Below are positions 55,869-64,000 of a stretch of 64,000 bases of DNA, piece after piece. A program made the position numbers and the translations under genes. The DNA is from Deltaproteobacteria bacterium (GTDB lineage: Bacteria; Desulfobacterota; Desulfuromonadia; Geobacterales; Pseudopelobacteraceae), in contig JAJZRX010000002.1 in assembly GCA_021850095.1 (NCBI GenBank), forward strand, positions 79,418 through 143,417. The letters run 5' to 3'. Positions within the stretch are counted from its first letter, which is position 1, and each line of letters opens with the position of its first letter. Below the pieces are notes generated by a model. The model searched no databases and was not told the origin of the DNA. It worked only from the letters and a program-made list of their open reading frames with translations.

Positions 55869-56345
55869 ATGAAGAAAATTGCCGTACTGACTGCAGCACT
55901 GTTTGCACTTGCAGCACCTCTGGCATCTTTTGCCGCCAACCACAGTGGCCACGGAGGCGGATCACACCAAGGGCATGCCGGCCATCAAGGGGACGTTGCC
56001 CATGAGGAAGTTGTGGATGGCGTCAAGGCAACCTTTAAGGTCATGAGCATGAAAGAACACATGAAGGCGATGAAAATGGAAATGCCGAAAGGGATGAAGG
56101 AGACCCACCACATCGCGGTCGAGTTCAAAGACACCAAAACCGGCAAGGCCCTGACCGAGGGGCAGGTCAAAGTTAAAGTGCAAAACCCTGATAAAAGTGA
56201 CCTGACTAAAGATTTGGCAGGGATGCAAGGGCATTTTGGAGCAGATTTCGATTTCTCGAAAAAAGGCAAGTATGGTGTCATGTCCAAGTTCCAGCTGAAA
56301 GACGGGAAAATCCGCCAGTCGAAATTCTGGTACACGGTCAAATAA
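55869..56345 (+). CDS. Secreted Met/His-rich protein, probable copper-binding
   Basis: A 158-aa protein with a signal peptide (IAVLTAALFALAAPLASFA), a His/Gly-rich N-terminus (NHSGHGGGSHQGHAGH) and a Met-rich stretch (VMSMKEHMKAMKMEMPKGMK), then a beta-rich domain (HHIAVEFKDTKTGKALT). Thioether and imidazole clusters of this type bind Cu(I)/Ag(I), so it may act like CusF as a periplasmic chaperone, though it is not an obvious homologue. AAGGAG precedes the ATG. It has its own UAS and sigma-54 promoter and a terminator. Confidence 0.8.
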   Translation: MKKIAVLTAALFALAAPLASFAANHSGHGGGSHQGHAGHQGDVAHEEVVDGVKATFKVMSMKEHMKAMKMEMPKGMKETHHIAVEFKDTKTGKALTEGQVKVKVQNPDKSDLTKDLAGMQGHFGADFDFSKKGKYGVMSKFQLKDGKIRQSKFWYTVK

Positions 56346-56369
56346 CAACCACAATATTCTCAAGTCAAT

Positions 56370-56408
56370 GGGGATAGCTCTCTCTGATGAGCTGTCCCCA
56401 TTTTTTTA
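56370..56408 (+). terminator. Rho-independent terminator ending the copper region
   Basis: GGGGA-AGCTC pairs with GAGCT-TCCCC, followed by a run of T (ATTTTTTT). Confidence 0.88.
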
Positions 56409-56543
56409 TCAAGCCTCTGGCAAATAGAGTCCAGGGACCATCAGCAGAGCTGCTCAAAATTTTTCAGTATCTGGCTGCAACCAGATAAAAGGCAAAAAAA
56501 AGCTCCCAAATCTCAAAGAGACCGGAAGCTTGTTATTTCTGAA

Positions 56544-56630
56544 TGGTGCCGAAGGCGAGACTCGAACTCGCATGGGCTGTTGCCCGCCACCCCCTCAAGA
56601 TGGTGTGTCTACCAGTTCCACCACTTCGGC
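56544..56630 (-). tRNA. tRNA-Leu (anticodon GAG)
   Basis: On the minus strand the acceptor stem GCCGAAG/CTTCGGC, anticodon stem CCATC/GGTGG with loop TTGAGGG (anticodon GAG), a long variable arm (CGGGCAACAGCCCA), T-arm GAGTTCGAGTCTC and encoded CCA are all visible. The long variable arm confirms a class II tRNA. Probably co-transcribed behind secG, which ends 44 bases upstream on the same strand. Confidence 0.95.
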
Positions 56631-56673
56631 AATCGAGTTTTAATATCTACCACAAGGTGTATCGTTAATCAAT

Positions 56674-57072
56674 CTATTTTTGCGGTGCTGGAGCAACCGG
56701 TACGGTAGCAGGCTTGTCAGCCTGTGCTGGTGCTACTGGTGCTGTCGCCGGCCCTGCCGGAGTTGCCGCCGGTGCGGTTTGAACAGGAGCCGTTTGCACG
56801 GGTACATTCTTGCCCTTACCGGACATGATCGAAGACGATGACGGCATACCGGAAACATAGGCCAATGTCAACGATGTCAGCATGAAAATAATTGCGGCGC
56901 CGGTTGTCATCTTGCTCAAAAAAGAAGTTCCTCCGCCAGCCCCGAATACCGACTGACTGCCGCTGCTGCCAAAAGAAGCGCCCATTTCGGCCCCTTTTCC
57001 GGACTGCAACAGAACTACAGCGATCATGAACAGGCTTACAATCACATGCAAAATGGTTAGAGCTATTGTCAT
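56674..57072 (-). CDS. secG: Preprotein translocase subunit SecG
   Basis: Accessory subunit of SecYEG. Two membrane spans (ILHVIVSLFMIAVVLLQ and GAAIIFMLTSLTLAYVSG) flank the conserved GKGAEMGASFGSSGSQSVFG loop. The 132-aa length includes a Pro/Ala/Val-rich tail (about residues 88-132) beyond the core. ATG 57072 follows AGGGGA; upstream codons of the frame are outside the family. Downstream of tpiA as in many delta-type genomes. Confidence 0.93.
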   Translation of the reverse strand: MTIALTILHVIVSLFMIAVVLLQSGKGAEMGASFGSSGSQSVFGAGGGTSFLSKMTTGAAIIFMLTSLTLAYVSGMPSSSSIMSGKGKNVPVQTAPVQTAPAATPAGPATAPVAPAQADKPATVPVAPAPQK

Positions 57073-57175
57073 CCCAAATCCCCTACTGAAATTTAAAGAG
57101 CAATCAGTATCACAAAACACGATAGACTGTAAAGGCATAATTGGAAAAGCCTGGTTCAGCCAAACTCAAATATAC

Positions 57176-57931
57176 TCAAACGCCGAAATTAACAATTGCC
57201 GCAAACGAATCCGCCTTGAGGCTTGCACCGCCTACCAGCGCTCCATCGATGTCTGCTTGGCCCATCAGCCCCTTGACATTGTCGGGCTTGACACTGCCGC
57301 CATACAGAATGCGAACGGCATCCGAGGCGGTCTGGCCGAAAAGATTCAGGATCAGGCTCCGAATGAACGCATGAACTTCCTGGGCCTGCTCGTCACTGGC
57401 CGTTTTTCCGGTGCCGATTGCCCAGACCGGCTCATAGGCTATTATCAATCCGGCAACGCCTTCTGGTGCAATCCCTGCCAGACTGTTTTGAATCTGCTCC
57501 TCAATGACCGAAAATGTCCGCCCCGATTCACGCTCTTCCAGTGTTTCACCGACGCAGACAATAGCGGTTAACCCGGCTGCCATGGCAGCTTTCGTTTTTT
57601 TATTGACGGTTGCATCCGTCTCGCCAAAGTACTGACGGCGCTCGGAATGACCAATAATGACGTGACTGCAGCCGGCATCTTTCAGCAATTTGGGAGCGAC
57701 TTCTCCGGTAAAGGCGCCCTCTTCCTCCCAAAAACAATCCTGAGCAGCCAGATTAATACCGGAGCCGCTTGCCGCATCGGAAACCCGGTTCAATGCGGTA
57801 AATACCGGGGCAACCACTATTTCAACGTTACCGGCTCCGGCCACAAGCGGCTTCAATTCGTTAATTAAAGCGGTCGATTCGCCGATTGATTTGAATAACT
57901 TCCAGTTACCAGCAATGACAGGTTTACGCAT
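57176..57931 (-). CDS. tpiA: Triose-phosphate isomerase
   Basis: Interconverts dihydroxyacetone phosphate and glyceraldehyde 3-phosphate. The 251-aa barrel has N/K at AGNWKL, catalytic His in IGHSERR, Glu in AYEPVWAIGTG and the phosphate loop YGGSVKPDN. Starts 14 bases after pgk and precedes secG. Confidence 0.97.
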   Translation of the reverse strand: MRKPVIAGNWKLFKSIGESTALINELKPLVAGAGNVEIVVAPVFTALNRVSDAASGSGINLAAQDCFWEEEGAFTGEVAPKLLKDAGCSHVIIGHSERRQYFGETDATVNKKTKAAMAAGLTAIVCVGETLEERESGRTFSVIEEQIQNSLAGIAPEGVAGLIIAYEPVWAIGTGKTASDEQAQEVHAFIRSLILNLFGQTASDAVRILYGGSVKPDNVKGLMGQADIDGALVGGASLKADSFAAIVNFGV

Positions 57932-57945
57932 ATCTTCACTTCCCC

Positions 57946-59145
57946 CTATTTTTTTGCTTTCACTTCCAGCGCCTTCACACCAGGCAGGGTTTTGCCCTCC
58001 AGTAGTTCCAGGAAGGCCCCGCCACCGGTCGAGATGTAGCTGACGCGGTTTTCAACTCCAGCCCTGCGGACGGCCGAATCGGTGTCTCCACCGCCGATGA
58101 TGGTTGTGGCAAAGCAGTTTGCAACCGCTTCGGCCACCGCATAGGTACCCCTGGAAAAAGCGTCCATCTCAAAAACTCCCATCGGGCCGTTCCAGATAAC
58201 GGTCTTGGCATCTCGCAGGGTTTCAGCAAACAGCGTCGTGGAGGCCGGTCCGATATCCAGCGCCATCCACCCTTCGGGTATCTCCTGGGCTGTGGTGATG
58301 AAGTTGGTGGCGTTGGCATCAAAGGCATTGGCAACTACGCAATCCACCGGAAGGTAGAACATTACACCCTTTTTTCTGGCTTTATCCATGATCTTGCGGG
58401 CAGTGGAAATCAGCTCGTCCTCCACCAGCGATTTACCGACGGAATAGCCCATGGCCTTCAGGAACGTAAAAGCCATGCCCCCACCGATAACGACCTTGTC
58501 GACCTTGTTGAGCAGGGTTTCGAGCACCTCCAGCTTGCCGGAAACTTTGGCGCCACCGAGAATGGCAACCAGAGGACGGACCGGATTCTGCATGGCCTTG
58601 TCGAAAAAGGTCATTTCATTTTTCATCAAAAAACCGGCGGCAATAACCGGTATATGCTTGGTAATTGCTTCCACTGAAGCATGTGCACGGTGCGATACGG
58701 CAAAAGCGTCGTTGACATAGATCTCACAACCATTGGCGAGCTTCACCGCAAATTCGGCGTCGTTTTTTTCCTCGCCCGGATAAAAACGGACATTTTCCAA
58801 CATGACCGCCTCACCCGGTTTCAGGGCCTCAATAAATGCGTCAACTTCCGGGCCGAAGCAGTCCGAAGCCTGCTTGACCTTCTTGCCCAGCAATTCCGAG
58901 AGACGCTTGGTTGCCGGCGCCATGGTATATTTTGCTTTCTTCTCACCCTTGGGACGCCCCAGATGTGATGCAATAACAACGCGAGCCCCCTGCTCCAGGG
59001 CATATTTAATGGTGGGAACGGCACCGGCTATGCGGGTATCCTCGGTGATGTTTCCCTTATCGTCCTGGGGGACATTAAAATCGACTCTAATAAAGACTTT
59101 TTTGCCTTTGAGATCCTTGATCTCATCAATATAGCGGATCGGCAT
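57946..59145 (-). CDS. pgk: Phosphoglycerate kinase
   Basis: Makes ATP from 1,3-bisphosphoglycerate. The 399-aa protein shows [19 protein letters not shown], the ATP site [11 protein letters not shown] and the hinge and C-terminal [21 protein letters not shown]. It follows gap on the same strand, but a strong terminator between them limits read-through, so pgk expression may be set separately. Confidence 0.97.
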   Translation of the reverse strand: MPIRYIDEIKDLKGKKVFIRVDFNVPQDDKGNITEDTRIAGAVPTIKYALEQGARVVIASHLGRPKGEKKAKYTMAPATKRLSELLGKKVKQASDCFGPEVDAFIEALKPGEAVMLENVRFYPGEEKNDAEFAVKLANGCEIYVNDAFAVSHRAHASVEAITKHIPVIAAGFLMKNEMTFFDKAMQNPVRPLVAILGGAKVSGKLEVLETLLNKVDKVVIGGGMAFTFLKAMGYSVGKSLVEDELISTARKIMDKARKKGVMFYLPVDCVVANAFDANATNFITTAQEIPEGWMALDIGPASTTLFAETLRDAKTVIWNGPMGVFEMDAFSRGTYAVAEAVANCFATTIIGGGDTDSAVRRAGVENRVSYISTGGGAFLELLEGKTLPGVKALEVKAKK

Positions 59146-59181
59146 GACATGGCTCCTTCAACCAGAGTTATCAGAATTATG

Positions 59182-59210
59182 AAAAAAAAGAGGGGGAAAA
59201 ACTCCCCCTC
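59182..59210 (-). terminator. Terminator between gap and pgk
   Basis: On the minus strand GAGGGGGAG and a matching CCCCCTC form a stem around a short T loop, followed by eight T. It lies between the gap stop and the pgk ribosome site. Confidence 0.85.
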
Positions 59211-59230
59211 AATGTGGTACCTGATTCAGA

Positions 59231-60256
<1,026 letters not shown>

Positions 60257-60266
60257 TTAGCTCGAG

Positions 60267-60300
60267 TGACAGAGATCATATATTCGTACTCTCTCTGTCA
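60267..60300 (-). promoter_or_regulatory. Inverted repeat in the gap leader, possible operator
   Basis: TGACAGAGA (60267-60275) and TCTCTGTCA (60292-60300) are perfect inverted 9-mers 16 bases apart, lying between the gap -10 box and its ribosome site. A repressor operator or mRNA hairpin are both possible. Confidence 0.5.
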
Positions 60301-60308
60301 GAGATTGG

Positions 60309-60336
60309 ATAATAGAACATAAATAAAAATCGTCAA
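60309..60336 (-). promoter_or_regulatory. Sigma-70 promoter of gap
   Basis: On the minus strand TTGACG (60331-60336) and TATTAT (60309-60314) are 16 bases apart, followed directly by the inverted repeat at 60267-60300. Confidence 0.7.
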
Positions 60337-60453
60337 CATTATTTTTAAAAAGCGATATAACCGCTAAAAATATGCGGGTATTATAATCCGACTTTTAAAA
60401 ACTATGGTAAAGTTCTTCGGTTAAGATCATGCTATCCAATTAAATCAGGTGCC

Positions 60454-62541
60454 ATGAAACAGTCCCTCGAAAAACGCATAACCGTTTTCGCCTTTGCCAT
60501 CCTTGCCATGACCATCCTGGCAAGCACGACAATGGAAATTGTTGCCATTCGCCGTGACTACACGAAGGAAATCCAACTACGTTCCAGAACTATCGCAACA
60601 TCCTTGAAAACATCCATCGAGAAAGTTCTGGCACTGGGTATTAAAATAAACGATGTCAACGGAATTGCCGAAAAATGCGGAGAAAGCATCCAATCGGATC
60701 AGGATATGGCGTACTGCATTATTACTGACGTTAACGGCAACATACTGTTTTCGAGCAACAAACAAACGCCACACGTCACTATCTCTGCAAACCTTCTAAA
60801 GAGCCAGTACGCCACCCCAAGTAAAGAACCGCATTCTGCTGCTGCGTTAAAATTAGGCAGTTTTTTCAACACCAGCCTACCGGTACACTCCTTTGACACA
60901 AGCATAGCAGCCTACATAAATATTGGTTTTCACCAGAGCAGGATTGACGATAAAGTTCAGGATTTGGTTATAAGAGCAATAGTCGTTCTGTTAGTCTTTT
61001 TTTCAATTGCATTTATCACGGTCGTAATTTATGTCAAAAAATGTATTGTTGCACCTATTTCGACACTTTTGAAGTGTGTTACCAAAATTTCACAGGGTGA
61101 TTATTCCGCACATATCCAGCCGTTGCAGATTCTTGAATTTGACGAACTCTCTGTAAAAATCAATCAGATGTCGGCTGCATTGAAATCGCGAGATAATGAG
61201 TTAAGAAATAATTACGATGAACTGACCAGCACTCACAAGCATTTACATAACTCGTATATACAGCTGGAAGCCCTCAGCCTTGAACTTGAAAAATCAGAAG
61301 AATTGTTCAGGAAAATACTTGAAGAGTCCGGTGATGCAATTTTAATACTTGATAAATCAGAACACATAATGATTGCGAACAAAAGATGCACGGAACTTTT
61401 CGGCATTTCGCACGCCGAGATGGCAGGTCAGCACATCTCAAGCCTGTTATTGTCAATCCAGGCAGACAATATTTCGCATATTCTTAATACGATTAATTCG
61501 GGCTTGCATAACGAATTTGTCAGTGAAGATATGATCTTCAGCAATGGTCAAGAACAGCGCATCGGAAAGCTCGACATCAGCAATATTTCACAAGGCGAAA
61601 AAAAGCTGCTGCAACTGGTTATTCGGGATGTAACCCGGGAGCGTGAGATTCTGAATAACTTGGAAGAAAGCGCAGCGGGACTGTCCAGACTGAACAAGAT
61701 GAAAGACTCTTTTTTAGGACTCGCCTCCCACGAATTAAAAACGCCATTAACGGTCATTCTTGGGTACTCGGAACTATTGCAGAATGATATGAAAGATCAG
61801 ATCTCTGATACTGCCGCTGAAATGGTCGCAAATATTTCAAACGCGGCCATACGACTCGATGGCATCATCAAGGACATGATAGATGTATCTCTGTTTGACC
61901 AGAATCAGATCAGCCTGAAACGCACACATTTTGATATCAACCAATTGGTCGAGTCTACCATTCAGGAACTCAGGTTTTTCTTTGCTATCAGAAAGCAGGA
62001 AATTGCAGTTGATCTTGAGCCATCGCTACCACTCTACTACGGAGACCGTTCTCGTCTGGCACAGATGCTATCCAACGTTATTGGCAATGCGATCAAGTTC
62101 ACTCCCGATGGCGGCAGAATTTCAGTTAAAACGGCACTGCGCAGAATCCTGAACAACACAGCGAGTGAAGGTTATTTTGAAATAACTTCAACTCAAATTG
62201 GCCGAAGATATCAGGATGCAATAGAAATTACTGTCTCGGATACGGGTATTGGGATTAATCGCGACGACTATTTAAAGATTTTCGATAAATTCTATGAAGT
62301 TGGTAACATAGAAGAACACAGCTCGGGAAAGGTGGCATTCAAATCCCGCGGTGCAGGGCTTGGTCTTTCTATTGCCAAAGGGGTCGCCGAAATACACGGC
62401 GGGCAGATTTGGGTTGAATCAAGCGGCCAAAACCTGACAAGTATGCCTGGATCAACGTTTTTTATTGTTCTGCCGCTTGACAGGGATGAAGTCGGTGATA
62501 CCATGACTGCTAATATTAGTGATGACACCCTTTTACACTAA
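60454..62541 (+). CDS. Membrane sensor histidine kinase (HAMP-PAS-HisKA)
   Basis: A 695-aa kinase: span 1 (residues ~10-30), a ~140-residue periplasmic Cache-like sensor, span 2 (AIVVLLVFFSIAFITVVIYV), HAMP, coiled coil, PAS (ILEESGDAILILDKSEH), HisKA with LASHELKTPLTVI, and HATPase_c (VIGNAIKFTPDGG, SDTGIGI, AGLGLSIAKGVAEIHGG). No response regulator is adjacent; the next gene is a small protein. AT-richer than the glycolytic genes. Signal unknown. Confidence 0.9.
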   Translation: MKQSLEKRITVFAFAILAMTILASTTMEIVAIRRDYTKEIQLRSRTIATSLKTSIEKVLALGIKINDVNGIAEKCGESIQSDQDMAYCIITDVNGNILFSSNKQTPHVTISANLLKSQYATPSKEPHSAAALKLGSFFNTSLPVHSFDTSIAAYINIGFHQSRIDDKVQDLVIRAIVVLLVFFSIAFITVVIYVKKCIVAPISTLLKCVTKISQGDYSAHIQPLQILEFDELSVKINQMSAALKSRDNELRNNYDELTSTHKHLHNSYIQLEALSLELEKSEELFRKILEESGDAILILDKSEHIMIANKRCTELFGISHAEMAGQHISSLLLSIQADNISHILNTINSGLHNEFVSEDMIFSNGQEQRIGKLDISNISQGEKKLLQLVIRDVTREREILNNLEESAAGLSRLNKMKDSFLGLASHELKTPLTVILGYSELLQNDMKDQISDTAAEMVANISNAAIRLDGIIKDMIDVSLFDQNQISLKRTHFDINQLVESTIQELRFFFAIRKQEIAVDLEPSLPLYYGDRSRLAQMLSNVIGNAIKFTPDGGRISVKTALRRILNNTASEGYFEITSTQIGRRYQDAIEITVSDTGIGINRDDYLKIFDKFYEVGNIEEHSSGKVAFKSRGAGLGLSIAKGVAEIHGGQIWVESSGQNLTSMPGSTFFIVLPLDRDEVGDTMTANISDDTLLH

Positions 62542-62561
62542 ACCAAAGGAGGAGTCAGATT

Positions 62562-62933
62562 ATGGCAATCAGAAAGAAAGTATCAGCGGCAACGAAACCG
62601 GACTCTGAAAAATCACCCCCAAAGCAGCGTACTGCCGTAGCGGAAAAAAACAGTGAGGAGCTTGTAGTTGAGAATTTTGCGGCCATGTCCCAAGTCATGA
62701 CTTCAATGACAGAAACACTGGATATGCTGGTTAAGAAAGTAGAGAGCATGGCCTGCCACATCATAGCAACGGAAGAAGTTCTTAGTGAAATCGTGGCTGA
62801 CAACGGCTTGAATATTGTTCGCGTTAATGCGCGCATCAGAGCCAAGTTTTCCACGGAAACGGATATTATCAGTGATGCAAGCAGAGCAATAGATGTTGCC
62901 GCTGCAATAGCCTCACCTTTGCCGCGCAGATAA
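62562..62933 (+). CDS. Small helical protein of unknown function
   Basis: A 123-aa cytosolic protein with a basic, Lys/Pro-rich N-terminus (residues 1-30) and a helical core with heptad-like spacing (MTSMTETLDMLVKKVESM). No family recognised. It starts 20 bases after the kinase with AAAGGAGG ahead and is closed by a terminator, so it shares the kinase message and may be its partner. Confidence 0.65.
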   Translation: MAIRKKVSAATKPDSEKSPPKQRTAVAEKNSEELVVENFAAMSQVMTSMTETLDMLVKKVESMACHIIATEEVLSEIVADNGLNIVRVNARIRAKFSTETDIISDASRAIDVAAAIASPLPRR

Positions 62934-62956
62934 TAAACTGTGTCAGCACAAAGAAC

Positions 62957-62984
62957 AAAAGCCCTCGTCTGGAGGGCTTTTTTA
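62957..62984 (+). terminator. Rho-independent terminator
   Basis: AAAAGCCCTC and GAGGGCTTTT form a stem around GTCTG, followed by six T. Ends the kinase-small protein unit. Confidence 0.92.
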
Positions 62985-63068
62985 TTGTTTTTGCAGTACT
63001 ACAAATGGTATTAAACAGCTCACAAATATTCATATATCAATCATCGAGTTTCTGAAGGTACCGAGATA

Positions 63069-63761
63069 ATGGTTTTATTTCCAAATGGTATGCGGGCAGA
63101 AGCAGTAATCTTCGACTTTGACGGTATTATCGTAGATACGGAACCGCTGCATTACAAATCCTTTCAGCAGATACTTGCCCCGCTCGGTTTTGCATTCACC
63201 TGGCAAGAGTATTTGGATAACTACATCGGGTTTGACGACAGAGATGCGTTCAGAGAAGCATTTGCAGCGCATAACAGAGAGTTGGGCAACACTGAATTGC
63301 AAGCGCTCATATCCCAGAAAGCATTGACATTTCAGAACGTAATCAAGGATGGAGTTTCGGCTTACCCAGGCACAGTTGAACTTATCCGTAAGCTACACGA
63401 TGCATGTATTCCGCTCGCAATATGCAGCGGCGCACTCAAATCAGACATAGACCCGATCCTCGTGATGCTGAATATAACCGATTGCTTCGACACTATTGTT
63501 ACCGCAGACGACGTCGCAACGAGCAAACCCGATCCAGAATGCTATGAAATCGCATTCAGCAAACTTCTGGATCGCCAGTTCAAACCTTTTACAAAAGAGA
63601 CTACATTTGCGATTGAGGACACGCCAGCCGGTATTTCCGCCGCCAGGCAGGCAAATTTAAATGTCTGTGCCGTAACGAACAGCTATGAGGCGGGAAAGCT
63701 TACGGAAGCGACTTTCATCACCAGTTCACTTGAGCTCCTTCTGGATATAAGGCTAAACTGA
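63069..63761 (+). CDS. HAD-superfamily phosphatase, beta-phosphoglucomutase-like
   Basis: A 230-aa hydrolase with motif I DFDGIIVDTEP (nucleophile Asp, acid Asp), motif II CSGALKS, motif III Lys in ATSKPDPECYEIA and motif IV IEDTPAGISAA. The cap domain (residues ~25-85) is the C1 helical type of the PGM/phosphoglycolate phosphatase group. A sugar- or nucleotide-phosphate is the likely substrate, but which cannot be told. It is a single-gene unit ended by the terminator at 63827. Confidence 0.9.
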   Translation: MVLFPNGMRAEAVIFDFDGIIVDTEPLHYKSFQQILAPLGFAFTWQEYLDNYIGFDDRDAFREAFAAHNRELGNTELQALISQKALTFQNVIKDGVSAYPGTVELIRKLHDACIPLAICSGALKSDIDPILVMLNITDCFDTIVTADDVATSKPDPECYEIAFSKLLDRQFKPFTKETTFAIEDTPAGISAARQANLNVCAVTNSYEAGKLTEATFITSSLELLLDIRLN

Positions 63762-63826
63762 CCATACTGAACAGGATAACGCCTGCCAACTATTTAAATT
63801 TACGATATTTCCATTTATCAACGCAT

Positions 63827-63868
63827 AACGCCCCCGCATCCATGTTACTGGTTGCGGGGGCGTTTTTT
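63827..63868 (+). terminator. Terminator of the HAD gene, convergent with the rRNA operon
   Basis: AACGCCCCCGCA and TGCGGGGGCGTT form a 12-bp stem followed by T. The stem also lies just past the 5S 3' end on the other strand, so it may serve both directions. Confidence 0.85.
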
Positions 63869-63875
63869 ATTTAAT

Positions 63876-63993
<118 letters not shown>

Positions 63994-64000
63994 AATCTTT

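Overview
This window looks like chromosomal DNA of a Geobacter/Pelobacter/Trichlorobacter-type member of the Geobacterales (Desulfuromonadota). The strongest markers are a 71-aa type IVa pilin whose mature form is 61 residues, followed by a PilA-C/Spc-like partner; several good sigma-54 (-24/-12) promoters with two NtrC-type activators; and housekeeping orders such as tmk-holB-ricT-metG, guaB-guaA and pgk-tpiA-secG. Most genes appear GC-rich (by eye, not computed), with visibly AT-richer islands.

Layout. 1-12.2 kb is core metabolism and information processing: a transglutaminase-like secreted protein cut by the window edge, guaA, guaB, an M42 aminopeptidase, a radical SAM protein, rnc, then on the other strand tmk, holB, ricT and metG. 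12.4-25 kb, all minus strand, is a pilus and surface-glycan locus: pilR, a coiled-coil protein, pilA, pilA-C, a GT-C membrane glycosyltransferase, a 1204-aa protein carrying two complete O-GlcNAc-transferase-like modules, a methyltransferase-TPR protein, and an ABC exporter split by a toxin-antitoxin pair. 25.3-28.4 kb is a MacAB-like exporter. 28.5-31.5 kb is eno and pgi.

31.6-38.2 kb is the most novel part. A WYL-domain regulator is divergent from a minus-strand cluster encoding a 37-aa peptide, a HEAT-repeat protein, a ClpP-like serine protease with a complete triad, a two-module AAA+ ATPase, a 98-aa orphan, a PD-(D/E)XK nuclease-like protein and a Cas4-like protein lacking the usual DUF2779 half. 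Three similar sites, about 47-61 bases ahead of three of these starts, suggest shared control. The set resembles a defence or proteolysis island; I do not recognise it as a described system.

38.2-40.7 kb is hrpB. 41-56.3 kb is a probable copper/silver response region: an HMA protein, a DUF2318 protein and an ABC exporter, a histidine kinase, an NtrC-type regulator, a CusCBA-like efflux pump and a Met/His-rich secreted protein. Three promoters here share a -24/-12 element and twin upstream GAATATTC-like sites about 20 bp apart, so the region reads as one sigma-54 regulon. Kinase and regulator are separated by about 2.8 kb of AT-rich inserted DNA (J-domain/RDD protein with an integron attC-like site, a small membrane protein, VapBC).

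56.5-64 kb holds tRNA-Leu(GAG), secG, tpiA, pgk, gap (minus strand), then a sensor kinase, a small protein and a HAD phosphatase (plus strand), ending in a 5S rRNA on the minus strand, the tail of an rRNA operon beyond the window. Two families of intergenic inverted repeats (arms of tandem CACAGAG-like units; ends GTAGGGGC/GCCCCTAC) punctuate the window.
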